Assembly: GCA_037013495.1 (NCBI GenBank)
Contig: JAZDXN010000026.1
Coordinates: forward strand, 3,038,001-3,102,000
Source: Hippophae tibetana
Lineage: Eukaryota > Streptophyta > Magnoliopsida > Rosales > Elaeagnaceae
Length of the DNA: 64,000 bases
Reading direction: 5' to 3'
In this document: positions 26,129 through 40,311 of the stretch, one piece after another
Layout of the letters: the number at the start of each line of letters is the position of its first letter
Numbering within the stretch: position 1 is the first letter of the stretch
Made by a program: the position numbers and the translations under genes
The notes under the pieces: generated by a model
What the model was told of the DNA's origin: nothing
Databases searched by the model: none
The model's input: only the letters and a program-made list of their open reading frames with translations

Positions 26129-29100
26129 AAAATCATTTTGTTGTAGCCAAATTAATTCGTTTACATCACTTAATGGGTGTTTAAAGTTTGTGACGCACCA
26201 TTTTCATTTTTCTAACTTCTGGTTTAATTCAATAGAGCTATATAGGAGATATTGGTGCCGACCTAGGGTTTTTTCTTTATATTTTCAATCAGTCTCTATT
26301 CTTCACAAAAAATAAGAGAAGAGAAAAAGAAAGAGGATGTCGTTCACATTTTCAGAAACAACAAAACATTTGGTAAATATGAGTTACAGCTTTCAACGGA
26401 GATAACTTTTGACTCGGGTATCAAAACCACTATTATAATATATCAAACCGATGCTCGTATGAAATTACACAATATTTTTTGGTCCCGGCAAAGAAAATCG
26501 TTTTTGTACCAAAATTACATCGTTTACATCACTTACCGAGTGTTTAAAGTTTTTCACGCACCATTTTCATTTTTCTTACTTTTGGTTTAATTCAATAGAG
26601 CTATACAAGAGATATTGCTGCCGACCTAGGGTTGTTTATTTATATTTCCAATAAGTCTCTATTATTCAATAAAAAAATAAGAGAAGAGAAAAGGAAAGAG
26701 TATGGCATTCACATTTTCAAAAACAACAAAACATTTGGTAAATATGAGTTACAGCTTTCAACGGAGATAAATTTTGACTCGGGTATCGAAACCACTATTA
26801 ATATATATCAAATCGAAGCTCGTATTAAATTACACAATATTTTTTGGTCCCGCCGAAGAAAATCGTTTTTGTAGCCAAATTAATTCGTTTACATCACTTA
26901 ATGGGTGTTTAAAGTTTGTGACGCACCATTTTAATTTTTCTTAACTCTGGTTTAATTCAATAGAGCTATATAGGAGATATTGGTGCTGACCGGGGGTTGT
27001 TTCTTTATATTTTCAATCAGTCTCTATTCTTCACAAAAAATAAGAGAAGAGAAAAAGAAAGAGGATGTCGTTCACATTTTCAGAAACAACAAAACATTTG
27101 GTAAATATGAGTTACAGCTTTCAACGGAGATAACTTTTTACTCGGGTATCAAAACCACTATTATAATATATCAAACCGATGCTCGTATGAAATTACACAA
27201 TATTTTTTGGTCCCGGCATAGAAAATCGTTTTTGTAACCAAATTACATAGTTTACATCACTTAATGGCTATTTAAAGTTTGTCATGCACCATTTTCATTT
27301 TACTTAGTCCTAGTTTAATTCAACAGGGCTATATAGGAGATATTGGTGCCGACCTAGGGTTGTTTCTTTATATTTTCAATCAGTCTCTATTCTTCACAAA
27401 AAATAAGAGAAGAGAAAAAGAAAGAGTATGGCATTCACATTTTCAAAAACAACAAAACATTTGGTAAATATGAGTTACAGTTTCAACAAAGATAACTTTT
27501 GACTCGGGTATCGAAACCACTATTAATATATATCAAATCGAAGCTCGTATGAAATTACATAATATTTTTTGGTCCCGGCAAAGAAAATCGTTTTTGTACC
27601 AAAATTACATCGTTTACATCACTTCTCGAGTGTTTAAAGTTTTTCACGCACCATTTTCATTTTTCTTACTTCTGGTTTAATTCAATAGAGCTATACAAGA
27701 GATATTGGTGCCGACCTAGGGTTGTTTATTTATATTTCCAATAAGTCTCTATTATTCAATAAAAAATAAGAGAAGAGAAAAAGAAAGAGTATGGCATTCA
27801 CATTTTCAAAAACAACAAAACATTTGGTAAATATGAGGTACAGCTTTCAACGGAGATAACTTTTGACTCGGGTATCGAAACCACTATTAATATATATCAA
27901 ATCGAAGCTCGTATTAAATTACACAATATTTTTTGGTCCCGCCGAAGAAAATCGTTTTTGTAGCCAAATCAATTCGTTTACATCACTTAATGGGTGTTTA
28001 CAGTTTGTGACGCACCATTTTAATTTTTCTTACTTCTGGTTTAATTCAATAGAGCTATATAGGAGATATTGGTGCCGACCTAGGGTTGTTTCTTTATATT
28101 TTCAATCAGTCTCTATTCTTCACAAAAAATAAGAGAAGAGAAAAAGAAAGAGTATGGCATTCACATTTTCAAAAACAACAAAACATTTGGTAAATATGAG
28201 TTATAGCTTTCAACAAAGATAACTTTTGACTCGGGTATCGAAACCACTATTAATATATATCAAATCGAAGCTCGTATGAAATTACATAATATTTTTTGGT
28301 CCTGGCAAAGAAAATCGTTTTTGTACCAAAATTACATCGTTTACATCACTTACCGAGTGTTTAAAGTTTTTCACGCACCATTTTCATTTTTCTTACTTCC
28401 GGTTTAATTCAATAGAGCTATACAAGAGATATTGGTGCCGACCTAGGGTTGTTTATTTATATTTCCAATAAGTCTCTATTATTCAATAAAAAATAAGAGA
28501 AGAGAAAAAGAAAGAGGATGACGTTCACATTTTCAGAAACAACTAAATATTTGGTAAATATGAGTTACAACTTTCAACGGATATAACTTTTGACTCTGGT
28601 ATCGAAACCATTATTAATATATATCAAATCGAAGCTCGTATTAAATTACACAATATTTTTTGGTCTCGCCGAAGAAAATCCTTTTTGTAGCCAAATTAAT
28701 TCGTTTACATCACTTAATGGGTGTTTAAAGTTTGTGACGCACCATTTTCATTTTTCTTACTTCTGGTTTAATTCAATAGAGCTATATAGGAGATATTGGT
28801 GCCGACCTAGGGTTTTTTCTTTATATTTTCAATCAGTCTCTATTCTTCACAAAAAATAAGAGAAGAGAAAAAGAAAAAGGATGTCGTTCACATTTTCAGA
28901 AACAACAAAACATTTGGTAAATATGAGTTACAGCTTTCAACGGAGATAACTTTTGACTCGGGTATCAGAACCACTATTATAATATATCAAACCAATGCTC
29001 GTATGAAATTACACAATATTTTTGGGTCCCGGTAAAGAAAATCGTTTTTGTACCAAAATTACATCGTTTACATCACTTACCGAGTGTTTAAAGTTTTTCA

Positions 29101-30129
29101 CGCACCATTTTCATTTTTCTTACTTCTGGTTTAATTCAATAGAGCTCTACAAGAGATATTGGTGCCGACCTAGGGTTGTTTATTTATATTTCCAATAAGT
29201 CTCTATTATTCAATAAAAAATAAGAGAAGAGAAAAAGAAAGAGTATGGCATTCACATTTTCAAAAACAACAAAACATTTTGTAAATATGAGGTACAGCTT
29301 TCAACGGAGATAACTTTTGACTCGGGTATCGAAACCACTATTAATATATATCAAATCTAAGCTCGTATTAAATTACACAATATTTTTTGGTCCCGCCGAA
29401 GAAAATCGTTTTTGTAGCCAAATTAATACGTTTACAACACTTAATGGGTGTTTACAGTTTGTGACGCACCATTTTAATTTTTCTTACTTCTGGTTTAATT
29501 CAATAGAGCTATATAGGAGATATTGGTGCCGACCTAGGGTTTTTTCTTTATATTTTCAATCAGTCTCTATTCTTCACAAAAAATAAGAGAAGAGAAAAAG
29601 AAAAAGGATGTCGTTCACATTTTCAGAAACAACAAAACATTTGGTAAATATGAGTTACAGCTTTCAACGGAGATAACTTTTGACTCGGGTATCAAAACCA
29701 CTATTATAATATATCAAACCAATGCTCGTATGAAATTACACAATATTTTTGGGTCCCGGTAAAGAAAATCGTTTTTGTACCAAAATTACATCGTTTACAT
29801 CACTTACCGAGTGTTTAAAGTTTTTCACGCACCATTTTCATTTTTCTTACTTCTGGTTTAATTCAATAGAGCTATACAAGAGATATTGCTGCCGACCTAG
29901 GGTTGTTTATTTATATTTCCAATAAGTCTCTATTATTCAATAAAAAAATAAGAGAAGAGAAAAAGAAAGGGTATGGCATTCACATTTTCAAAAACAACAA
30001 AACATTTGGTAAATATGAGTTACAGCTTTCAGCGGAGATAACTTTTGACTCGGGTATCGAAACCACTATTAATATATATCAAATCGAAGCTCGTATTAAA
30101 TTACACAGTATTTTTTGGTCCCGCCGAAG
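26129..30129 (+). repeat. Start of the A/B/C domain; contains a 1454-bp dimer-of-dimers
   Basis: The order is A-B-A-C-B-A-B-A-B-A-B with starts at 26129, 26494, 26859, 27222, 27584, 27948, 28311, 28675, 29038, 29402 and 29765. From 27948 on, A and B alternate (dimer about 727 bp). Copies two dimers apart share private variants: ATGAGGTACAGC at 27833 and 29287, and GTTTACAGTTTGTG at about 27997 and 29451, both at an offset of about 1454 bp. The effective period here is therefore four monomers. The C monomer at 27222 is the first since 728. Confidence 0.78.
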
Positions 30130-31949
30130 AAAATCGTTTTTGTAGCCAAATTAATTCGTTTACATCACTTAATGGGTGTTTAAAGTTTGTGACGCACCAT
30201 TTTAATTTTTCTTACTTCTGGTTTAATTCAATAGAGCTATATAGGAGATATTGGTGCCGACCTAGGGTTGTTTCTTTATATTTTCAATCAGTCTCTATTC
30301 TTCACAAAAAATAAGAGAAGAGAAAAAGAAAGAGTATGGCGTTCACATTTTTAAAAAAACAACAAAACATTTGGTAAATATGAGTTACAACTTTCAAAGG
30401 AGATAACTTTGGACTCGGGTATCAAAACCACTATTATAATATATCAAATCGAAGCTCGTATGAAATTACACAATATTTTTTGATCCCGGCATAGAAAATC
30501 GTTTTTGTAACCAAATTACATAGTTTACATCACTTAATGGCTATTTAAAGTTTGTCATGCACCATTTTCATTTTACTTAGTCCTAGTTTAATTCAACAGA
30601 GCTATATAGGAGATATTGGTGCCGACCTAGGGTTGTTTCTTTATATTTTCAATCAGTCTCTATTATTCACAAAAAATAAGAGAAGAGAAAAAGAAAGAGT
30701 ATGGCATTCACATTTTCAAAAACAACAAAACATTTGGTAAATATGAGTTACAGCTTTCAACAAAGATAACTTTTGACTCGGGTATCGAAACCACTATTAA
30801 TATATATCAAATCGAAGCTCGTATGAAATTACATAATATTTTTTGGTCCCGGCAAAGAAAATCGTTTTTGTACCAAAATTACATCGTTTACATCACTTAC
30901 CGAGTGTTTAAAGTTTTTCACGCACCATTTTCATTTTTCTTACTTCCGGTTTAATTCAATAGAGATATACAAGAGATATTGGTGCTGACCTAGGGTTGTT
31001 TATTTATATTTCCAATAAGTCTCTATTATTCAATAAAAAATAAGAGAAGAGAAAAAGAAAGAGGATGACGTTCACATTTTCATAAACAACTAAATATTTG
31101 GTAAATATGAGTTACAACTTTCAACGGAGATAACTTTTGACTCTGGTATCGAAACCACTATTAATATATATCAAATCTAAGCTCGTATTAAATTACACAA
31201 TATTTTTTGGTCCCGCCGAAGAAAATCCTTTTTGTAGCCAAATTAATTCATTTACATCACTTAATGGGTGTTTAAAGTTTGTGACGCACCATTTTCATTT
31301 TTCTTACTTCTGGTTTAATTCAATAGATCTATATAGGAGATATTGGTGCCGACCTAGTGTTTTTTCTTTATATTTTCAATCAGTCTCTATTCTTCACAAA
31401 AAATAAGAGAAGAGAAAAAGAAAGAGGATGTCGTTCACATTTTCAGAAACAACAAAACATTTGGTAAATATGAGTTACAGCTTTCAACGGAGATAACTTT
31501 TGACTCGGGTATCAAAACCACTATTATAATATATCAAACCGATGCTCGTATCAAATTACACAATATTTTTTGGTCCCGGCAAAGAAAATCGTTTTTGTAC
31601 CAAAATTACATCGTTTACATCACTTACCGAGTGTTTAAAGTTTTTCACGCACCATTTTCATTTTTCTTACTTCTGGTTTAATTCAATAGAGCTATACAAG
31701 AGATATTGCTGCCGACCTAGGGTTGTTTATTTATATTTCCAATAAGTCTCTATTATTCAATAAAAAAATAAGAGAAGAGAAAAAGAAAGAGTATGGCATT
31801 CACATTTTCAAAAACAACAAAACATTTGGTAAATATGAGTTACAGCTTTCAGCGGAGATAACTTTTGACTCGGGTATCGAAACCACTATTAATATATATC
31901 AAATCGAAGCTCGTATTAAATTACACAGTATTTTTTGGTCCCGCCGAAG
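30130..31949 (+). repeat. 5-mer A-C-B-A-B, older partner of the next block (period ~1820 bp)
   Basis: Monomers start at 30130, 30495, 30858, 31222 and 31585. The same five-monomer order recurs at 31950-33768, about 1820 bp away. Shared private features include CATTTTTAAAAAAACAAC (30344/32164), CTTTCAGCGG (30028/31848) and CTTCCGG with AGAGATATAC. The two copies differ at scattered sites, for example CTATATAGG against CTATATAAG, so this duplication is older than the 10-mer event that follows. Confidence 0.78.
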
Positions 31950-34900
31950 AAAATCGTTTTTGTAGCCAAATTAATTCGTTTACATCACTTAATGGGTGTT
32001 TAAAGTTTGTGACGCACCATTTTAATTTTTCTTACTTCTGGTTTAATTCAATAGAGCTATATAAGAGATATTGGTGCCGACCTAGGGTTGTTTCTTTATA
32101 TTTTCAATCAGTCTCTATTCTTCACAAAAAATAAGAGAAGAGAAAAAGAAAGAGTATGGCGTTCACATTTTTAAAAAAACAACAAAACATTTGGTAAATA
32201 TGAGTTACAACTTTCAAAGGAGATAACTTTGGACTCGGGTATCAAAACCACTATTATAATATATCAAATCGAAGCTCGTATGAAATTATACAATATTTTT
32301 TGATCCCGGCATAGAAAATCGTTTTTGTAACCAAATTACATAGTTTACATCACTTAATGGCTATTTAAAGTTTGTCATGCACCATTTTCATTTTACTTAG
32401 TCCTAGTTTAATTCAACAGAGCTATATAGGAGATATTGGTGCCGACCTAGGGTTGTTTCTTTATATTTTCAATCAGTCTCTATTATTCACAAAAAATAAG
32501 AGAAGAGAAAAAGAAAGAGTATGGCATTCACATTTTCAAAAACAACAAAACATTTGGTAAATATGAGTTACAGCTTTCAACAAAGATAACTTTTGACTCG
32601 GGTATCGAAACCACTATTAATATATATCAAATCGAAGCTTGTATGAAATTACATAATATTTTTTGGTCCCGGCAAAGAAAATCGTTTTTGTACCAAAATT
32701 ACATCGTTTACATCACTTACCGAGTGTTTAAAGTTTTTCACGCACCATTTTCATTTTTCTTACTTCCGGTTTAATTCAATAGAGATATACAAGAGATATT
32801 GGTGCTGACCTAGGGTTGTTTATTTATATTTCCAATAAGTCTCTATTAATCAATAAAAAATAAGAGAAGAGAAAAAGAAAGAGGATGACGTTCACATTTT
32901 CATAAACAACTAAATATTTGCTAAATATGAGTTACAACTTTCAACGGAGATAACTTTTGACTCTGGTATCGAAACCACTATTAATATATATCAAATCTAA
33001 GCTCGTTTTAAATTACACAATATTTTTTGGTCCCGCCGAAGAAAATCCTTTTGTAGCCAAATTAATTCATTTACATCACTTAATGGGTGTTTAAAGTTTG
33101 TGACGCACCATTTTCATTTTTCTTACTTCTGGTTTAATTCAATAGAGCTATATAGGAGATATTGGTGCCGACCTAGTGTTTTTTCTTTATATTTTCAATC
33201 AGTCTCTATTCTTCACAAAAAATAAGAGAAGAGAAAAAGAAAGAGGATGTCGTTCACATTTTCAGAAACAACAAAACATTTGGTAAATATGAGTTACAGC
33301 TTTCAACGGAGATAACTTTTGACTCGGGTATCAAAACCACTATTATAATATATCAAACCGATGCTCGTATCAAATTACACAATATTTTTTGGTCCTGGCA
33401 AAGAAAATCGTTTTTGTACCAAAATTACATCGTTTACATCACTTACCGAGTGTTTAAAGTTTTTCACGCACCATTTTCATTTTTCTTACTTCTGGTTTAA
33501 TTCAATAGAGCTATACAAGAGATATTGCTGCCGACCTAGGGTTGTTTATTTATATTTCCAATAAGTCTCTATTATTCAATAAAAAAATAAGAGAAGAGAA
33601 AAAGAAAGAGTATGGCATTCACATTTTCAAAAACAACAAAACATTTGGTAAATATGAGTTACAGCTTTCAACGGAGATAACTTTTGACTCGGGTATCGAA
33701 ACCACTATTAATATATATCAAATCGAAGCTCGTATTAAATTACACAATATTTTTTGGTACCGCTGAAGAAAATCGTTTTTGTAGCCAAATTAATTCGTTT
33801 ACATCACTTAATGGGTGTTTACAGTTTGTGAAGCACCATTTTAATTTTTCTTACTTCTGGTTTAATTCAATAGAGCTATATAGGAGATATTGGTGCCGAC
33901 CTAGGGTTGTTTCTTTATATTTTCAATCAGTCTCTATTCTTCACAAAAAATAAGAGAAGAGAAAAAGAAAGAGGATGTCGTTCACATTTTCAGAAACAAC
34001 AAAACATTTGGTAAATATGAGTTACAGCTTTCAACGGAGATAACATTTGACTCGGGTATCGAAACCACTATTAATATATATCAAATCGAAGCTCGTATTA
34101 AATTACACAATATTTTTTGGTCCCGCCAAAGAAAATCTTTTTTGTAGCCAAATTAATTCGTTTACATCACTTAATGGGTGTTTAAAGTTTGTGACGCAGC
34201 ATTTTCATTTTTCTTACTTCTGGTTTAATTCAATAGAGCTATATAGGAGATATTGGTGCCGACCTAGGGTTTTTTCTTTATATTTTCAATCAGTCTCTAT
34301 TCTTCACAAAAAATAAGAGAAGAGAAAAAGAAAAAGGATGTCGTTCACATTTTCAGAAACAACAAAACATTTGGTAAATATGAGTTACAGCTTTCAACGG
34401 AGATAACTTTTGACTCGGGTATCAAAACCACTATTATAATATATCAAACCGATGCTCGTATGAAATTACACAATATTTTTTGGTCCCGGCAAAGAAAATC
34501 GTTTTTGTACCAAAATTACATCGTTTACATCACTTACCGAGTGTTTAAAGTTTTTCACCCACCATTTTCATTTTTCTTACTTCTGGTTTAATTCAATAGA
34601 GCTATACAAGAGATATTGCTGCGACCTAGGGTTGTTTATTTATATTTCCAATAAGTCTCTATTATTCAATAAAAAAATAAGAGAAGAGAAAAAGAAAGAG
34701 TATGGCATTCACATTTTCAAAAACAACCAAACATTTGGTAAATATGAGTTACAGCTTTCAGCGGAGATAACTTTTGACTCGGGTATCGAAACCACTATTA
34801 ATATATATCAAATCGAAGCTCGTATTAAATTACACAGTATTTTTTGGTCCCGCCGAAGAAAATCGTTTTTGTAGCCAAATTAATTCGTTTACATCACTTA

Positions 34901-37900
34901 ATGGGTGTTTAAAGTTTGTGACGCACCATTTTAATTTTTCTTAATTCTGGTTTAATTCAATAGAGCTATATAGGAGATATTGGTGCCGACCGGGGGTTGT
35001 TTCTTTATATTTTCAATCAGTCTCTATTCTTCACAAAAAATAAGAGAAGAGAAAAAGAAAGAGTATGGCATTCACATTTTCAAAAACAACAAAACATTTG
35101 GTAAATATGAGTTACAGCTTTCAACAAAGATAACTTTTGACTCGGGTATCAAAACCACTATTAATATATATCAAATCGAAGCTCGTATGAAATTACGCAA
35201 TATTTTTTGGTCCCGGCATAGAAAATCGTGATTGTAACCAAATTACAGAGTTTACATCACTTAATGGCTATTTAAAGTTTGTCATGCACCATTTTCATTT
35301 TACTTAGTGCTAGTTTAATTCAACAGGGCTATATAGGAGATATTGGTGCCGACCTAGGGTTGTTTCTTTATATTTTCAATCAGTCTCTATTCTTCACAAA
35401 AAATAAGAGAAGAGAAAAAGAAAGAGTATGGCATTCACATTTTCAAAAACAACAAAACATTTGGTAAATATGAGTTACAGCTTTCAGCGGAGATAACTTT
35501 TGACTCGGGTATCGAAACCACTATTAATATATATCAAATCGAAGCTCGTATTAAATTACACAGTATTTTTTGGTCCCGCCGAAGAAAATCGTTTTTGTAG
35601 CCAAATTAATTCGTTTACATCACTTAATGGGTGTTTAAAGTTTGTGACGCACCATTTTAATTTTTCTTACTTCTGGTTTAATTCAATAGAGCTATATAAG
35701 AGATATTGGTGCCGACCTAGGGTTGTTTCTTTATATTTTCAATCAGTCTCTATTCTTCACAAAAAATAAGAGAAGAGAAAAAGAAAGAGTATGGCGTTCA
35801 CATTTTTAAAAAAACAACAAAACATTTGGTAAATATGAGTTACAACTTTCAAAGGAGATAACTTTGGACTCGGGTATCAAAACCACTATTATAATATATC
35901 AAATCGAAGCTCGTATGAAATTATACAATATTTTTTGATCCCGGCATAGAAAATCGTTTTTGTAACCAAATTACATAGTTTACATCACTTAATGGCTATT
36001 TAAAGTTTGTCATGCACCATTTTCATTTTACTTAGTCCTAGTTTAATTCAACAGAGCTATATAGGAGATATTGGTGCCGACCTAGGGTTGTTTCTTTATA
36101 TTTTCAATCAGTCTCTATTATTCACAAAAAATAAGAGAAGAGAAAAAGAAAGAGTATGGCATTCACATTTTCAAAAACAACAAAACATTTGGTAAATATG
36201 AGTTACAGCTTTCAACAAAGATAACTTTTGACTCGGGTATCGAAACCACTATTAATATATATCAAATCGAAGCTCGTATGAAATTACATAATATTTTTTG
36301 GTCCCGGCAAAGAAAATCGTTTTTGTACCAAAATTACATCGTTTACATCACTTACCGAGTGTTTAAAGTTTTTCACGCACCATTTTCATTTTTCTTACTT
36401 CCGGTTTAATTCAATAGAGATATACAAGAGATATTGGTGCTGACCTAGGGTTGTTTATTTATATTTCCAATAAGTCTCTATTATTCAATAAAAAATAAGA
36501 GAAGAGAAAAAGAAAGAGGATGACGTTCACATTTTCATAAACAACTAAATATTTGCTAAATATGAGTTACAACTTTCAACGGAGATAACTTTTGACTCTG
36601 GTATCGAAACCACTATTAATATATATCAAATCTAAGCTCGTTTTAAATTACACAATATTTTTTGGTCCCGCCGAAGAAAATCCTTTTGTAGCCAAATTAA
36701 TTCATTTACATCACTTAATGGGTGTTTAAAGTTTGTGACGCACCATTTTCATTTTTCTTACTTCTGGTTTAATTCAATAGAGCTATATAGGAGATATTGG
36801 TGCCGACCTAGTGTTTTTTCTTTATATTTTCAATCAGTCTCTATTCTTCACAAAAAATAAGAGAAGAGAAAAAGAAAGAGGATGTCGTTCACATTTTCAG
36901 AAACAACAAAACATTTGGTAAATATGAGTTACAGCTTTCAACGGAGATAACTTTTGACTCGGGTATCAAAACCACTATTATAATATATCAAACCGATGCT
37001 CGTATCAAATTACACAATATTTTTTGGTCCTGGCAAAGAAAATCGTTTTTGTACCAAAATTACATCGTTTACATCACTTACCGAGTGTTTAAAGTTTTTC
37101 ACGCACCATTTTCATTTTTCTTACTTCTGGTTTAATTCAATAGAGCTATACAAGAGATATTGCTGCCGACCTAGGGTTGTTTATTTATATTTCCAATAAG
37201 TCTCTATTATTCAATAAAAAAATAAGAGAAGAGAAAAAGAAAGAGTATGGCATTCACATTTTCAAAAACAACAAAACATTTGGTAAATATGAGTTACAGC
37301 TTTCAACGGAGATAACTTTTGACTCGGGTATCGAAACCACTATTAATATATATCAAATCGAAGCTCGTATTAAATTACACAATATTTTTTGGTACCGCCG
37401 AAGAAAATCGTTTTTGTAGCCAAATTAATTCGTTTACATCACTTAATGGGTGTTTACAGTTTGTGAAGCACCATTTTAATTTTTCTTACTTCTGGTTTAA
37501 TTCAATAGAGCTATATAGGAGATATTGGTGCCGACCTAGGGTTGTTTCTTTATATTTTCAATCAGTCTCTATTCTTCACAAAAAATAAGAGAAGAGAAAA
37601 AGAAAGAGGATGTCGTTCACATTTTCAGAAACAACAAAACATTTGGTAAATATGAGTTACAGCTTTCAACGGAGATAACTTTTGACTCGGGTATCGAAAC
37701 CACTATTAATATATATCAAATCGAAGCTCGTATTAAATTACACAATATTTTTTGGTCCCGCCAAAGAAAATCTTTTTTGTAGCCAAATTAATTCGTTTAC
37801 ATCACTTAATGGGTGTTTAAAGTTTGTGACGCAGCATTTTCATTTTTCTTACTTCTGGTTTAATTCAATAGAGCTATATAGGAGATATTGGTGCCGACCT

Positions 37901-39219
37901 AGGGTTTTTTCTTTATATTTTCAATCAGTCTCTATTCTTCACAAAAAATAAGAGAAGAGAAAAAGAAAAAGGATGTCGTTCACATTTTCAGAAACAACAA
38001 AACATTTGGTAAATATGAGTTACAGCTTTCAACGGAGATAACTTTTGACTCGGGTATCAAAACCACTATTATAATATATCAAACCGATGCTCGTATGAAA
38101 TTACACAATATTTTTTGGTCCCGGCAAAGAAAATCGTTTTTGTACCAAAATTACATCGTTTACATCACTTACCGAGTGTTTAAAGTTTTTCACGCACCAT
38201 TTTCATTTTTCTTACTTCTGGTTTAATTCAATAGAGCTATACAAGAGATATTGCTGCGACCTAGGGTTGTTTATTTATATTTCCAATAAGTCTCTATTAT
38301 TCAATAAAAAAATAAGAGAAGAGAAAAAGAAAGAGTATGGCATTCACATTTTCAAAAACAACCAAACATTTGGTAAATATGAGTTACAGCTTTCAGCGGA
38401 GATAACTTTTGACTCGGGTATCGAAACCACTATTAATATATATCAAATCGAAGCTCGTATTAAATTACACAGTATTTTTTGGTCCCGCCGAAGAAAATCG
38501 TTTTTGTAGCCAAATTAATTCGTTTACATCACTTAATGGGTGTTTAAAGTTTGTGACACACCATTTTAATTTTTCTTAATTCTGGTTTAATTCAATAGAG
38601 CTATATAGGAGATATTGGTGCCGACCGGGGGTTGTTTCTTTATATTTTCAATCAGTCTCTATTCTTCACAAAAAATAAGAGAAGAGAAAAAGAAAGAGTA
38701 TGGCATTCACATTTTCAAAAACAACAAAACATTTGGTAAATATGAGTTACAGCTTTCAACAAAGATAACTTTTGACTCGGGTATCAAAACCACTATTAAT
38801 ATATATCAAATCGAAGCTCGTATGAAATTACGCAATATTTTTTGGTCCCGGCATAGAAAATCGTGATTGTAACCAAATTACATAGTTTACATCACTTAAT
38901 GGCTATTTAAAGTTTGTCATGCACCATTTTCATTTTACTTAGTGCTAGTTTAATTCAACAGGGCTATATAGGAGATATTGGTGCCGACCTAGGGTTGTTT
39001 CTTTATATTTTCAATCAGTCTCTATTCTTCACAAAAAATAAGAGAAGAGAAAAAGAAAGAGTATGGCATTCACATTTTCAAAAACAACAAAACATTTGGT
39101 AAATATGAGTTACAGCTTTCAACAAAGATAACTTTTGACTCGGGTATCGAAACCACTATTAATATATATCAAATCGAAGCTCGTATGAAATTACATAATA
39201 TTTTTTGGTCCCGGCAAAG
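31950..39219 (+). repeat. Tandem 10-mer duplication (period 3635 bp)
   Basis: Copy 1 is 31950-35584 and copy 2 is 35585-39219. Both read A-C-B-A-B-A-A-B-A-C. Every class-specific landmark repeats at 3635 bp. Private variants shared by both copies include AAATTATACAATA (32284/35919), CATTTGCTAAATATG (32925/36560), TATTGCTGCGACC (34615/38250) and CGTGATTGTAACC (35227/38862). I noted only about seven single-base differences over the length, implying a very recent event. The last three monomers of copy 2 also form the start of the hexamer array. Confidence 0.88.
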
Positions 39220-40311
39220 AAAATCGTTTTTGTACCAAAATTACATCGTTTACATCACTTACCGAGTGTTTAAAGTTTTTCACGCACCATTTTCATTTTT
39301 CTTTCTTCTGGTTTAATTCAATAGAGCTATACAAGAGATATTGGTGCCGACCTAGGGTTGTTTATTTATATTTCCAATAAGTCTCTATTATTCAATAAAA
39401 AATAAGAGAAGAGAAAAAGAAAGAGGATGACGTTCACATTTTCATAAACAACTAAATATTTGGTAAATATGAGTTACAACTTTCAACGGAGATAACTTTT
39501 GACTCTGGTATCGAACCCACTATTAATATATATCAAATCGAAGCTCGTATTAAATTACACAATATTTTTTGGTCCCGCCGAAGAAAATCGTTTTTGTAGC
39601 CAAATTAATTCGTTTACATCACTTAATGGGTGTTTAAAGTTTGTGATGCACCATTTTAATTTTTCTTACTTCTGGTTTAATTCAATAGAGCTATATAGGA
39701 GATATTGGTGCCGACCTAGGGTTGTTTCTTTATATTTTCAATCAGTCTCTATTCTTCACAAAAAATAAGAGAAGAGAAAAAGAAAGAGGATGTCGTTCAC
39801 ATTTTTAAAAAAACCACAAAACATTTGGTAAATATGAGTTACAACTTTCAAAGGAGATAACTTTGGACTCGGGTATCAAAACCACTATTATAATATATCA
39901 AACCGATGCTCGTATGAAATTACACAATATTTTTTGATCCCGGCATAGAAAATCGTTTTTGTAACCAAATTACATAGTTTACATCACTTAATGGCTATTT
40001 AAAGTTTGTCATGCACCATTTTCAATTTACTTAGTCCTAGTTTAATTCAACAGAGCTATATAGGAGATATTGGTGCCGACCTAGGGTTTTTTCTTTATAT
40101 TTTCAATCAGTCTCTATTCTTCACAAAAAATAAGGGAAGAGAAAAAGAAAAAGGATGTCGTTCACATTTTCAGAAACAACAAAACATTTGGTAAATATGA
40201 GTTACAGCTTTCAACGGAGATAACTTTTGACTCGGGTATCAAAACCACTATTATAATATATCAAACCGATGCTCGTATGAAATTACACAATATTTTTTGG
40301 TCCCGGCAAAG
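38130..40311 (+). repeat. Hexamer copy 1
   Basis: It contains ACAACCAAACATTTGG (about 38358), GTGACACACC (about 38554) and AATAAGGGAAGAG (about 40130) together with the one-base deletion GCTGCGACC. The first and last of these markers are also in the 10-mer block at 34.6-34.8 kb. The hexamer therefore grew out of the right end of the 10-mer. Confidence 0.88.
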
